Below, in pieces: positions 16,572 to 25,590 of a stretch of DNA of 34,986 bases (position 1 is its first letter; each line of letters opens with the position of its first letter). The notes under the pieces are model-generated. The model was not told the DNA's origin. It saw only the letters and a program-made list of their open reading frames with translations, and did no database searches. The position numbers and the translations under genes are program-made. Origin of the DNA: Candidatus Saccharimonadia bacterium (GTDB taxonomy: Bacteria > Patescibacteriota > Saccharimonadia > Saccharimonadales > Saccharimonadaceae); the NCBI GenBank assembly GCA_023260255.1, contig JALQVV010000002.1, positions 1 to 34,986 on the forward strand, in the 5' to 3' direction.

Positions 16572-17182
16572 TGCGATACCAGATCTGCGTGTCAGGCGCA
16601 GCGAGCGGCGAAACTGTCACAGCGTCACATCAGTTGGCGTATGATTTGGGTAAGGCGATTGCCGAACGGAACAAGACACTCTTAACTGGCGCGACTGTTG
16701 GGCTGCCACATTATGCCGCCATGGGATATGCGAGTGTTCAGGATACCCACCATGGTGTGTCGGTTGGGTTTAGCCCAGCCAGTTCGTTCCGGGAGCATGT
16801 TGCTGCTTATAAATTGCCGACGAAAGAATTCGACTACATTAATTTCACTGGTATGGAATATGTCGGGCGTGATGTGCATTTGGTGCGCAGTAGCGATGCC
16901 GTGATTACAGTCGGTGGCCGTATGGGCAGCTTGCACGAACTCGCAACGGCACTTGAAAGCCGCAAGGTTTGTGCGGTGTTACTCGGCAGTGGCGGCCTGG
17001 CGGATTACGTCCCCACCCTTATTGAAAAAATTGAAGCACCAGGTGCAAAAGACATTATTTTTGATACCGATCCCGGCCGAATAGTCGATAAAGTCATCAA
17101 GGCTTTGGACGAAAAATATGCTGATTTCGAGCATGACAATACTGACAGTCACCTTGCAAATCGCTATAGCCAGAATGGCTAG
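16571..17182 (+). CDS. LOG-family-like Rossmann protein
   Basis: 203-residue protein with a nucleotide-binding Rossmann-type layout: ICVSGAASGETV at the N-terminus, LLTGATVGLPHYAAMGY, and VITVGGRMGSLHELATAL at about residues 113-130. The last stretch resembles the PGGxGTxxE motif of LOG (cytokinin-riboside phosphoribohydrolase or lysine-decarboxylase-like) proteins, with Val for Pro and Ser for Thr. LOG proteins release a base from a nucleotide as ribose-5-phosphate, which would fit a pentose-phosphate operon. The altered motif makes activity uncertain. It is co-transcribed with the long PfkB kinase (1-base overlap). Confidence 0.7.
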   Translation: MRYQICVSGAASGETVTASHQLAYDLGKAIAERNKTLLTGATVGLPHYAAMGYASVQDTHHGVSVGFSPASSFREHVAAYKLPTKEFDYINFTGMEYVGRDVHLVRSSDAVITVGGRMGSLHELATALESRKVCAVLLGSGGLADYVPTLIEKIEAPGAKDIIFDTDPGRIVDKVIKALDEKYADFEHDNTDSHLANRYSQNG

Positions 17183-17208
17183 CTGACACAATCCATAGTC
17201 GCGGCTGA

Positions 17209-17217
17209 TGGTATAAT
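17209..17217 (+). promoter_or_regulatory. Extended -10 promoter for uvrB
   Basis: TGGTATAAT, 7 nt before the uvrB ATG at 17225. No Shine-Dalgarno site and no room for one: a clear leaderless case. Confidence 0.65.
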
Positions 17218-17224
17218 TAATAGG

Positions 17225-19195
17225 ATGAGCCAGAAATTCAGCCTAGCAACCAACTATCAGCCAACTGGTGATCAGCCAGCTGCTATTAGGCAGTTGGTTA
17301 AGGGGCTGGAAGCTGGTGAGCATGAACAGACACTGCTGGGCGTGACTGGTAGTGGCAAAACATTCACGATGGCCAATATTATTCAGGAGCGTCAAGTGCC
17401 CACGCTTGTATTAGCCCACAACAAAACATTGGCGGCGCAGCTGTATTCAGAATTTAAAGCTTTTTTTCCGGATAACGAAGTCCACTACTTTGTTAGTTAC
17501 TTTGATTATTATCAGCCGGAAGCCTACATTTCATCGAGTGATACGTATATCGAAAAAGACAGCAAGATTAACGACGAAATTGATCGTTTGCGTCATGCTG
17601 CTACAACGGCACTTTTAACACGCCGAGACGTGATTATTGTTGCGAGTGTTAGTTGTATTTATGGTATCGGTAGTCCTGATGACTATGCCGACATGTCAAT
17701 TCGTTTGACAGTAGGTGAGCGTCGCCAGCAAGACAAGTTCGTCCGATTGCTCACGGACATCCAGTACCAGCGCAACGATATCGATTTTCACCGCGGCACG
17801 TTCCGTGTCAAGGGCGACGTTGTTGATGTGTTTCCGGCGGGCAGCGATGTGGCGTATCGTATTGAATTCTTCGGCGATGAGCTCGAGCGCATTACCCGTA
17901 TTGATCCGCTGACTGGTGAAATCCTGGGTGAACCGCATGAGCTGCAGATATTTCCATCAAGTCACTATGTGACACCCAAACAAAAACTGGAACGCGCGAT
18001 CGAAGGTATCAAAAAGGAATTCGAAGAGCGGCTGGAGTGGTTTGAAAAACATGACAAGTTGCTCGAAGCTCAGCGTCTGGCTCAGCGGACAAAATACGAC
18101 ATTGAAATGCTCGAACAAACAGGGTTTGTGAAAGGCATCGAAAACTACAGCCGCTATTTGACTAATCGCGAACCGGGTGAACAGCCGGCAACACTTATTG
18201 ATTATTTTCCAGATGACTGGCTGCTGTTAGTCGATGAGAGCCACCAAACTTTGCCGCAGGTTCGTGGTATGTACAATGGCGACCGCGCTCGTAAAGAAGT
18301 GTTGGTAGAATACGGCTTCCGTCTGCCATCGGCACTTGATAACCGCCCGCTGCGATTTGATGAATTTGACCGTCATATTAACCAGGCGATTTATGTATCG
18401 GCAACACCAGGCGATTACGAGCTAGAACATAGCCCAGAACCAGCTCAGCAAATTATCCGTCCAACTGGACTATTAGACCCGCAAATTATCATCAAGCCAA
18501 CCAAGGGACAGATTGACGATTTGATTGCTGAGATTCGTGAAAGAACCGCCAAAGAACAGCGTGTATTGGTGACAACGCTCACAAAACGGATGGCCGAAGA
18601 TCTTAGCACCTATCTTCAAGAACTCGATATCAAGACGGCTTATATCCATAGTGACATTGACACGCTTGAGCGAGGTGATATTCTGCGCGATCTACGTATG
18701 GGCGTCTATGATGTTTTGGTTGGTATTAACTTGCTTCGCGAGGGGTTGGACTTGCCCGAAGTGAGCATGGTGGCGATCATGGATGCAGACAAGGAAGGTT
18801 TTTTGCGATCAGAGAGTGCACTTATCCAAACAATTGGTCGTGCAGCGCGCCATGTTGATGGGACGGTGCTCCTGTATGCAGATACAACCACGAGATCAAT
18901 GCAAGCAGCGATTGACGAGACGAATCGTCGACGCAGTATTCAGGAGGCATACAACAAAGAGCACGGCATTACGCCGACGAGTGTGGCCAAGGAGATTGGC
19001 GAAGGGTTGCGTGCGATTATACCAATGAAAGAGGATACGAAGCCAAAACTCGATCTCAAGAAGATTCCAAAAGACGAATATGAAAGTCTGATCAAGGACT
19101 TGAGTGGTCAAATGGAGCTAGCAAGTGCTAATTTGGAGTTTGAAAAAGCCGCCGAACTACGCGATTTGATCACCGAAATTCGCCAAAAGCTGTAA
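17225..19195 (+). CDS. uvrB: Excinuclease ABC subunit B
   Basis: DNA-damage recognition helicase of nucleotide excision repair; works with UvrA and UvrC, neither of which is in the window. Seen: Walker A GVTGSGKT at 39-46, the beta-hairpin that threads between DNA strands ([11 protein letters not shown], about 95-105), [11 protein letters not shown], helicase motifs [14 protein letters not shown] and IGRAARH, and a C-terminal UVR domain ([13 protein letters not shown]) that binds UvrC. 656 residues is standard. It stands alone, with a leaderless promoter in front and a 49-bp gap behind. Confidence 0.97.
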   Translation: MSQKFSLATNYQPTGDQPAAIRQLVKGLEAGEHEQTLLGVTGSGKTFTMANIIQERQVPTLVLAHNKTLAAQLYSEFKAFFPDNEVHYFVSYFDYYQPEAYISSSDTYIEKDSKINDEIDRLRHAATTALLTRRDVIIVASVSCIYGIGSPDDYADMSIRLTVGERRQQDKFVRLLTDIQYQRNDIDFHRGTFRVKGDVVDVFPAGSDVAYRIEFFGDELERITRIDPLTGEILGEPHELQIFPSSHYVTPKQKLERAIEGIKKEFEERLEWFEKHDKLLEAQRLAQRTKYDIEMLEQTGFVKGIENYSRYLTNREPGEQPATLIDYFPDDWLLLVDESHQTLPQVRGMYNGDRARKEVLVEYGFRLPSALDNRPLRFDEFDRHINQAIYVSATPGDYELEHSPEPAQQIIRPTGLLDPQIIIKPTKGQIDDLIAEIRERTAKEQRVLVTTLTKRMAEDLSTYLQELDIKTAYIHSDIDTLERGDILRDLRMGVYDVLVGINLLREGLDLPEVSMVAIMDADKEGFLRSESALIQTIGRAARHVDGTVLLYADTTTRSMQAAIDETNRRRSIQEAYNKEHGITPTSVAKEIGEGLRAIIPMKEDTKPKLDLKKIPKDEYESLIKDLSGQMELASANLEFEKAAELRDLITEIRQKL

Positions 19196-19224
19196 TCTCA
19201 GCAGCATTGTTTATTCATAACCGG

Positions 19225-19230
19225 TATAGT
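19225..19230 (+). promoter_or_regulatory. Possible -10 box for the RCC1-repeat protein
   Basis: TATAGT, 14 nt before the ATG at 19245. A second hexamer, TATGAT (19230-19235), lies 9 nt before it; I cannot choose between them. Confidence 0.35.
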
Positions 19231-19244
19231 ATGATGTTGCTAGA

Positions 19245-21533
19245 ATGAGGTTTTCGTTCAAAAAGAGAACAGGGGTAATAAATAAACAAAACCAGCCAAA
19301 TAGTGCCGGGTTCCTATTGCCAGTCGTTATTTTTCTGGGTATAGGCATTGGTACTGTCAGTGTTGTTGCGCTGCAGTCGGTGGCTAATAACAGTACGACA
19401 CTCAATACGCAGTATTATGATTCGGCTGCGCGAGAGGCTGCGCAAGCTGGGATTGCCTCTGCGGCACAGTGCATTAAGAGTAACGATCGGTCATGGAGTG
19501 CGGATACCGATCCAGCAACCACCCTACGCCCCGATACCGGCTGCGATGGCAACGCGGTCGGCGGTCGGTCGGCATACGTGGTCGATCCAGCAGACAATCT
19601 GCCTTATGTTAGTTACTACGAAGTGGGAAATCTGCAAGCGCCCTCTTCAAACACAGTCGTTGTGACATCAACCGGCACGGTAAAGGTAAAAGGGCCAAGC
19701 GGCACGTATGTCAGCACGACAACAAGTACGGTTCGGACATTTGCCAAATCATCAACCACACCAACCGGTTATGTCAGTAAGAATGTCACCGGTGTGAGTA
19801 CTGGACCCAGTACAGCCTGTGCGGTTGCTGAAGGCTGGGTATATTGTTGGGGAAGTAACGCCAACAAGATGGTAGGTGCAGGTAAAAATTTTGCCAATGA
19901 TAGGGCGCTCCTTCCAACCAAAGTTGCCGATAACGGAGCGACAACAACGGCCCTTCCTGGTTCCCCAAATCCTTGTGGGGGCTTCCTTCAGCCAGGGTGC
20001 GTGACGAACCCAACCCCAGCCCAACCCAAAAGTGCTTTGACGAATGCGGATGGTAGTCGCAAATATGTCATGAAAGTAAGCGTTGGCAGCACACATGTGT
20101 GCGTCATGGCAAAAGATAGTCAGAGTGCCAATGACAATACGGCAAATGCCTATTGCTGGGGCGATAATGCAAGTGGTCAGTTGGGTACGCGTAATACAAC
20201 GGATACCATGACGCCTGTTGCTGTCGACACAGCGCCGTATGTGCCAGCTGAAGTCTCAACCGGACAGTGTGGTGGCTGGTTCCAGCGCGCGTGCAATCCG
20301 GCAGCTCCTGCGAGTGCGTTGAATGGCAAAAATATCAAGGATATTAGTGCTGGCAGTGGCTTCACCTGCGCACTGACAACCGATGGCCACGTGAGTTGCT
20401 GGGGGGCAAATGATAGCGGGCAACTCGGGACGGGTGATAGCTCAACATACAACTACCCAGTGGCTGTCAATGAAGATCCCTATGTGCCAGCTGAAGTCTC
20501 AACCGGACAGTGTGGTGGCTGGTTCCAGCGGCCCTGTAACCCAGCGGTGCCTGCCAGCGCCTTGAACGGTAAGTCGGTGAAGGCGCTCGGTCGAGTAAAA
20601 GCAGCGAGGACGATGTGTGTCATTGAGACCGATGATAAACACGCCTGTTGGGGCGAAAACTGGTCGGGGCAAGCTGGGGATGGAACGAAATCAGGCAATA
20701 CAACATCAACAACCGATTGTTCAGGTGGCAACTCATCGACACCGCCAGACTCATCTTTCCCTATTACATCTGCGGCTGACGAGCTACGGCCAGTCGAAGT
20801 GCAAACAACACTCAAGTTTGACTCGATCACAACATTCGGTGGAAGTGATTGGGGCTATACCATCGCAAAAACCTCTAGTTCATCGACGAATCCAAACCGT
20901 GTGTTCTATTGGGGTGGCACGACGGATGTCTCGTCCAAGACACGGCGAGCATGTGGAAGTACCGGTGGGTCGAGTGGTCCAGGTGTCAATAAGTATGAAT
21001 GGACAGGCACTCGCACCTATACGGGACAAACAACCCCAACTGGACCCCTCTTCAATGATTCCTCTGCTGGATCTCTCAATGGTGCGACACTCAGTCTTAT
21101 ATCGGGTAATGCTATCAACGGGCTATTTTGCGCCCAGACAACAACAAATGTTTCGTACTGTACAACCAACGGCGGGCGCGCAGCCGATGGCCAGACAGGT
21201 AATGGAACTGTCGTGTCATGTTCGACGAACTGGCTTGGTGTTGAAACCTGTACGCCGTCAATCCCTTCGGGGCCGCAACCGGTCAAATTGACAGGCGCTC
21301 TAGCAGGACAACTGCCGATCACTGATATAGACACCGGGTCGAGCGGCTATACCTGTGCCGTGGCAGCAAATGCGGTCTATTGTTGGGGGGTTAATAGCAG
21401 TGGTCAGGCAGGGGTTAATAACACAACCGATCAGTTTGAACCCGCTCGCCAATACCTCGACCCACCGAGTGACTTAGGTGTACAGTCGTCTGCATCCGGT
21501 ACGACGGTATGGAGTGATCCAGTAAACTTCTAG
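19245..21533 (+). CDS. Prepilin-like surface protein with RCC1-type repeats
   Basis: 762-residue protein, probably exported. The N-terminus is a short basic stretch, then SAGFLLPVVIFLGIGIGTV, a hydrophobic helix in the style of type IV pilin or PilX-like proteins (small residue, then Phe, then a long apolar run; the usual Glu5 is not present). After about residue 190 come RCC1-like beta-propeller blades with a repeated CWG core followed by GQxG: near residues 200, 303, 384, 466 and 713, plus a degenerate one (YWG) near 554. Many cysteines suggest disulfides outside the cell. Two blades share an 81-residue duplication. A host- or surface-binding role is a guess. Confidence 0.72.
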   Translation: MRFSFKKRTGVINKQNQPNSAGFLLPVVIFLGIGIGTVSVVALQSVANNSTTLNTQYYDSAAREAAQAGIASAAQCIKSNDRSWSADTDPATTLRPDTGCDGNAVGGRSAYVVDPADNLPYVSYYEVGNLQAPSSNTVVVTSTGTVKVKGPSGTYVSTTTSTVRTFAKSSTTPTGYVSKNVTGVSTGPSTACAVAEGWVYCWGSNANKMVGAGKNFANDRALLPTKVADNGATTTALPGSPNPCGGFLQPGCVTNPTPAQPKSALTNADGSRKYVMKVSVGSTHVCVMAKDSQSANDNTANAYCWGDNASGQLGTRNTTDTMTPVAVDTAPYVPAEVSTGQCGGWFQRACNPAAPASALNGKNIKDISAGSGFTCALTTDGHVSCWGANDSGQLGTGDSSTYNYPVAVNEDPYVPAEVSTGQCGGWFQRPCNPAVPASALNGKSVKALGRVKAARTMCVIETDDKHACWGENWSGQAGDGTKSGNTTSTTDCSGGNSSTPPDSSFPITSAADELRPVEVQTTLKFDSITTFGGSDWGYTIAKTSSSSTNPNRVFYWGGTTDVSSKTRRACGSTGGSSGPGVNKYEWTGTRTYTGQTTPTGPLFNDSSAGSLNGATLSLISGNAINGLFCAQTTTNVSYCTTNGGRAADGQTGNGTVVSCSTNWLGVETCTPSIPSGPQPVKLTGALAGQLPITDIDTGSSGYTCAVAANAVYCWGVNSSGQAGVNNTTDQFEPARQYLDPPSDLGVQSSASGTTVWSDPVNF
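20238..20287 (+). repeat. Exact 50-bp direct repeat, copy 1
   Basis: Identical to 20481-20530 over 50 bases, offset 243 bp (81 codons), encoding VPAEVSTGQCGGWFQR. Flanking repeat sequence has diverged, mostly at third codon positions. Confidence 0.9.
20481..20530 (+). repeat. Exact 50-bp direct repeat, copy 2
   Basis: Second copy of the 50-bp repeat in the RCC1-type gene. Perfect identity next to diverged sequence suggests gene conversion or a recent slip between blades. Confidence 0.9.
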
Positions 21534-21548
21534 TTACTTGCATAAGCA

Positions 21549-21557
21549 TGATAAAAT
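21549..21557 (+). promoter_or_regulatory. Extended -10 promoter for the protease-like gene
   Basis: TGATAAAAT, 10 nt before the ATG at 21568. It argues for the internal start rather than an ATG at 21538, which lies upstream of this box. Confidence 0.55.
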
Positions 21558-21567
21558 AACCATAAGC

Positions 21568-24180
21568 ATGGAAGATTCGTCGACGAACCCGTATATCCCG
21601 CAGGAGTCTGAGGCTATTCGGCAAAAAGTATACCAGCAACAATCGCCGCTTGGACGCGTGGTGAAATGGTCGCTGATTGCGACAATTATTGTTGCAGTGC
21701 TTGTAGGGATTGGTTTGTTTTTTGTTGTTCCACGAAGTGAAGCGGTTGATCAACAGGCTCGGGTAAAACTTGCTGACGCATTGCAGCCACCCGATCAGAC
21801 ATTAAAACGTGTTCCAGTCCAGTCAGATCTTGGATTCAAACTGAATTATGACAACCGTGTTTATAGTAGCTATGCAGAAGTAGGTGACAGCACGGCAGGG
21901 TCGGATAGTAGCGCTGCAGTCTTGTCGGGTCAAACATATGAAAACAATGATTTGCGGGTGACTCGTGCCTACAATTATGTTCGTATTCGGCCGATTGAAA
22001 GTGTTGAAGGTGCACGTGCGTTGGCGACTCAACCACCCCAACTTGAATTATTTGCAACCGTCACAGACAAAGATTTAACAACCGCTGCAACAGTTGCGGA
22101 GAATAAGGGGCTGTCCAAGCTTAGTTTGTTCGTTAAGCTTGATTCCGACAAGCGTTTGGCGAAAAAGGTGGCCGATGACAAAACAGTTGTCACAATCGAA
22201 GCCTCAAAACCTGTTTCGGCGAGTATTGGAAGTGTTGACTATCAAAAAGTGAGGTTTACGACAACGAACGATAACCACCGCGTTTCCAATGTGCAATATG
22301 ATGACTGCTACTACACAATTCAAAATGATCAGCCTTATTCCGTGTGTATCAGTAATGTCCGACCTACCAATGTCAGTGCTGCGAGTTTGGTGGAGCAGGT
22401 TTTCGATTCGATTACCTATGAGCAGCCTTCGGTTGACGCATCGGGGGCGGATAACAATACAGATACCAGCAAGAAGACCTCGTATGCGCTTCCGCTGGCA
22501 CGGCTTGCCAAGACATCAATAACCGATGAGGCATCGCAGTCAGGTAGTTCGGACAATACCCAGGACAGCAGTGAGGCACCACTTCTTACTATTACGCCAG
22601 AATACTACGCAGATGCTGCCAGTCTGAAAGCAATCGCCAAAAATCAGCCAAGTGTCGTGAGGATTGGCACGCTCTACTGTACGAATCTTGCTCTCAAATT
22701 TGAAAGCGGTGAAACAGCCACAACGCTGACCGATGCTTGTGCTGGCACGGTGGCGAGCGGTGTATTTATTTCAAAAGATGGCTATGTTGCGACGACTGGT
22801 CATGCGATTCGCGCACAGAAAAAAGCAGCGATCAACGGGTATATTAACTTTGCTCCAGATCAAGATCAGATGCTCGATCGTTTGCAGCGTATTCTCGACT
22901 ACCTGCTAAAGGCAAAGATTATTCTGCAGTCAGACGCGGACTATCTGAAAACAGGCGCTTCTATCGGCGATCAAGAAGCGCTCGCGAAAGTTGAAAACAT
23001 TGCTTCTGTCATACCGGATAATTTTATCGTGCCGGTGAACGAAAGCTACACTTACGCGATTCAGCCAACCGATAAGCCAATCGTCATCAACAGGACAGAT
23101 AGCAACAAGCCAGCGTTTGCCTACTCGGATAGTGTACTGAATGCAAAATATGTTGCATCTAATTATGATGCGGCAAAATCCATTCAGGAGGTCTTCGGGA
23201 GTCAGACGCCATCGACTGACGTCGGACTATTAAAAGTCGATGGTGATTTTCCAAATGTTTCAATAGCAGCCAATGAGGATGTCAAAGCGAATGACACGCT
23301 GAGCACTGTTGGCTATTCTGCCTACACCGATAGTTCGCTAACAATCGACAAGATCCGCAATATTCCTGTGGTTACCTCAAGTAAGGTCGAGCAAGCCTAC
23401 CAAAAAGATGGTGGTCGTTTGATTCAGACAAATATGCCAGTGCTCCCTGGGAATGATGGAGCGCCAGTCTTTTCGAGTACTGGCAGCCTGGTTGGTTTTG
23501 CCGTCTATGGCTTGTTGTATTGCCCGGATCAACAGTGTTTTGCAAACGGCACCGTTCGATCATCAGCTGAACTCGTAAAATTATTGGACGACAGTAACAT
23601 CAAACTAGATACTTCTAGTAAAGCGTCGGCAACATGGGAGGAAGGCGTTCACCAGTATTTCCGCGCCAACTATGCAACGAGTACGACCGCATTTGCTGCT
23701 GGGGGAAATGAATATCCATTCAACCGATGGGCGGAGCCACTCAGTAAATTATCGAGTAGTCTAGAAGGTTCTCAGAGCGATACATCACTATGGAATCAGC
23801 TGCAAACGATTATGATCGTCGCGCTAATTATCCTGGTTGTACTGACAATAGTACTTGCGATTGCTTACTTCCTTCACCGTCGTCGGATTAGCTATTTGCA
23901 GGTTGGTCATTATGGTGCCGCTGAACCGCAACCTACTGTTATGGGGCCATCTGCGACATCAATGCAGCCACCCACTGCGCTTCCTCCGGCTCAACCTACA
24001 CAACCTACGCAACCTTTTCAACCATCGGCCGCACCAGCTCAACCTGGACAGCCTATTCAGCCGCAAACGCCATCACTCCAGATGCCTGTTCAGTCACCGC
24101 CAAGCTCCTCCGCACAGCAATACCCGCCTGCAGCGCCCACGGCTCCTTCGACACCGCCAGAAGATCCATTCTACAAATAG
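21568..24180 (+). CDS. Membrane-anchored trypsin-fold (S1) protein, nucleophile replaced
   Basis: 870-residue protein with an N-terminal anchor (about 30-52, KWSLIATIIVAVLVGIGLFF), a long outer region, a trypsin-like domain at about 340-665, a second membrane helix at about 740-765 (TIMIVALIILVVLTIVLAIA) and a Pro/Gln-rich cytoplasmic tail. The protease fold shows SGVFISKDGYVATTGHAI with His412 and DVGLLKVDGDFP with Asp551. The nucleophile loop reads PGNDGAPV, with Asp630 where active enzymes have Ser (GNSGGPV). It is therefore probably an inactive binding or scaffold protein, unless another residue serves. It follows the RCC1-type gene by 34 bp. Function not known. Confidence 0.75.
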   Translation: MEDSSTNPYIPQESEAIRQKVYQQQSPLGRVVKWSLIATIIVAVLVGIGLFFVVPRSEAVDQQARVKLADALQPPDQTLKRVPVQSDLGFKLNYDNRVYSSYAEVGDSTAGSDSSAAVLSGQTYENNDLRVTRAYNYVRIRPIESVEGARALATQPPQLELFATVTDKDLTTAATVAENKGLSKLSLFVKLDSDKRLAKKVADDKTVVTIEASKPVSASIGSVDYQKVRFTTTNDNHRVSNVQYDDCYYTIQNDQPYSVCISNVRPTNVSAASLVEQVFDSITYEQPSVDASGADNNTDTSKKTSYALPLARLAKTSITDEASQSGSSDNTQDSSEAPLLTITPEYYADAASLKAIAKNQPSVVRIGTLYCTNLALKFESGETATTLTDACAGTVASGVFISKDGYVATTGHAIRAQKKAAINGYINFAPDQDQMLDRLQRILDYLLKAKIILQSDADYLKTGASIGDQEALAKVENIASVIPDNFIVPVNESYTYAIQPTDKPIVINRTDSNKPAFAYSDSVLNAKYVASNYDAAKSIQEVFGSQTPSTDVGLLKVDGDFPNVSIAANEDVKANDTLSTVGYSAYTDSSLTIDKIRNIPVVTSSKVEQAYQKDGGRLIQTNMPVLPGNDGAPVFSSTGSLVGFAVYGLLYCPDQQCFANGTVRSSAELVKLLDDSNIKLDTSSKASATWEEGVHQYFRANYATSTTAFAAGGNEYPFNRWAEPLSKLSSSLEGSQSDTSLWNQLQTIMIVALIILVVLTIVLAIAYFLHRRRISYLQVGHYGAAEPQPTVMGPSATSMQPPTALPPAQPTQPTQPFQPSAAPAQPGQPIQPQTPSLQMPVQSPPSSSAQQYPPAAPTAPSTPPEDPFYK

Positions 24181-24201
24181 CAACAAGGATAACCGTAATA
24201 C

Positions 24202-24230
24202 TTGAAAAAGTACATTAAATGTGCTACAAT
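24202..24230 (+). promoter_or_regulatory. Promoter of the DEAD-box helicase gene
   Basis: TTGAAA (24202-24207), 17-bp spacer, TACAAT (24225-24230) with an extended TGC before it. This is the best two-part promoter in the window. It predicts a leader of about 100 nt. Confidence 0.7.
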
Positions 24231-24235
24231 GAATA

Positions 24236-24340
24236 TATTGCATTCGATTGAATGTCACACTCTCTTTTTTGATAGACCAGAGATAGATAACAGACACACC
24301 TTTTGACTGCAACCGAATTAACCTGACGGAAAGGCTATAC
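24236..24340 (+). other. Long 5' leader of the DEAD-box helicase gene
   Basis: About 100 nt between the predicted start site and the ATG, unusual here where most leaders are absent. A small hairpin, CATTC/GAATG with loop GATT, lies at 24241-24254, a run of six T follows at about 24265, and GGAAAGG precedes the ATG. A cold-shock style or self-regulatory leader is possible, but no known riboswitch was recognised. Confidence 0.4.
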
Positions 24341-25552
24341 ATGCCCCAATTTCAAAAAAGCGGCCAGCGCTCATTTCATGCTGCGCGCCGCAACTTCCGC
24401 CCCGGCGGATCAGGGAAAGGTGCTCACCGTAGTAACGGCAAGCAAAACATTCATCCCTCAAAATTCATCAATAAAGCAACCGCCTACGAAGAAAAACCCT
24501 ACGAACCGGCACATCGGTTTGCGGACTTTCCTTTTGGTGCAGAATTGCAGTACAACATCGCCAAAAAAGGTTTTGAACTACCAAGTGCAATTCAGGATCA
24601 GGCAATTCCACTGATCGTTGAAGGTCGCGATGTCATTGGCTTGGCAAATACCGGCACCGGCAAAACAGCTGCATTCCTATTGCCAATCATTGAACGCCAG
24701 CGGGGGATTATGCTCCGCCCAAGCGTGCTAATAGTCACACCAACACGAGAATTGGCACAGCAAATCGTTGAAGAATTCAATGATTTTGCTCGTGGTCTTG
24801 ATCTCGAGGCAGCGCTTATTGTCGGTGGGGTAAATATCGACCGCCAGATTCGTAGTTTGCGTCGTCGCCCGCACTTTATTGTGGGGACGCCAGGTCGTCT
24901 GAAAGATTTGATCGAGCGTCGTGAACTACAGATGAAAAACATGACGACACTTGTGCTGGATGAGGCTGATCGTATGCTAGACATGGGCTTTCTGCCCGAT
25001 ATTAAGCGTATTGTTGGCGGTATGCCACGTGAGCGCCAGACACTGTTTTTCAGTGCAACCATGACGCCTGACATCAAAGCTTTGACTGCGCAATTTCTGC
25101 ATGATCCTGCAACAGTACAAGTGCGTACTGGTGAGACAAGCGAACATGTTGAACAAGATGTGATCGAAGCTCGCGACAAAGCACATAAAATCGAATTGCT
25201 TCAAGATCTGTTGCAGCGCGACGGATACACCAAAGTCTTAGTGTTTGGCGATACGAAATATGGCGTACAACGCCTGAGTGATTTGCTGCATAAGAGTGGC
25301 ATTCCATCGGTGGCAATTCATGGCAACAAAAACCAATCTCAACGTCAAAAGGCCCTGCAGCAGTTTAAAGATGAGAGAGTCCGCGTATTGGTGGCAACAG
25401 ATGTTGCGGCACGTGGTCTCGACATCCCAAATGTGACGCACGTCATCAATTTTGACACACCGAAGACCTACGAGGATTATGTACACCGCATTGGCCGTAC
25501 CGGTCGTGGTGGTGCAAGTGGGCGTGCGCATACATTTATCGACGCGCGCTAA
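24341..25552 (+). CDS. DEAD-box ATP-dependent RNA helicase
   Basis: Unwinds short RNA duplexes in ribosome assembly or mRNA decay. A basic, Gly/Arg-rich N-terminal tail (1-45) precedes the core. The Q motif GFELPSAIQDQAIP is at 78-91, Walker A ANTGTGKT at 102-109, followed by PTRELAQQI, DEADRMLDMGF, FFSATM, VLVATDVAARGLDIPNV and YVHRIGRTGRGG. 403 residues with almost no C-terminal extension, so it is a minimal RhlE-like helicase. It has a strong promoter and a long leader. Its stop lies only about 27 bp before the proposed closing helix of the retron-like RNA, so read-through into that RNA is possible. Confidence 0.94.
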   Translation: MPQFQKSGQRSFHAARRNFRPGGSGKGAHRSNGKQNIHPSKFINKATAYEEKPYEPAHRFADFPFGAELQYNIAKKGFELPSAIQDQAIPLIVEGRDVIGLANTGTGKTAAFLLPIIERQRGIMLRPSVLIVTPTRELAQQIVEEFNDFARGLDLEAALIVGGVNIDRQIRSLRRRPHFIVGTPGRLKDLIERRELQMKNMTTLVLDEADRMLDMGFLPDIKRIVGGMPRERQTLFFSATMTPDIKALTAQFLHDPATVQVRTGETSEHVEQDVIEARDKAHKIELLQDLLQRDGYTKVLVFGDTKYGVQRLSDLLHKSGIPSVAIHGNKNQSQRQKALQQFKDERVRVLVATDVAARGLDIPNVTHVINFDTPKTYEDYVHRIGRTGRGGASGRAHTFIDAR

Positions 25553-25559
25553 CTAAGCG

Positions 25560-25565
25560 TATATT
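25560..25565 (+). promoter_or_regulatory. Possible -10 box for the retron-like RNA
   Basis: TATATT just after the helicase stop. It would start the RNA near 25572, a few bases before the closing helix. No good -35 box is seen, so transcription from the helicase promoter remains an alternative. Confidence 0.3.
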
Positions 25566-25578
25566 TGGTGTTTTGGTT

Positions 25579-25590
25579 TTGGGTTATGGT
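25579..25590 (+). other. Putative retron a1 strand
   Basis: Core GGGTTATGG (25581-25589) is the exact reverse complement of 26079-26087; three G-U pairs extend it to 12. The bases just after it read TGCG, so G25592 is a candidate branching guanosine for 2'-OH priming. The last point is inference from known retrons. Confidence 0.6.

Noticed and set aside
20617-21291. 224-codon open frame in a second frame of the RCC1-type gene
   Set aside because: Shadow of the real gene: no motif, Gln/Arg-rich composition, and the main frame carries the repeats.
23855-24205. 116-codon His/Leu/Arg-rich frame at the end of the protease-like gene
   Set aside because: Produced by the Pro/Gln-rich codons of the tail read one frame over.
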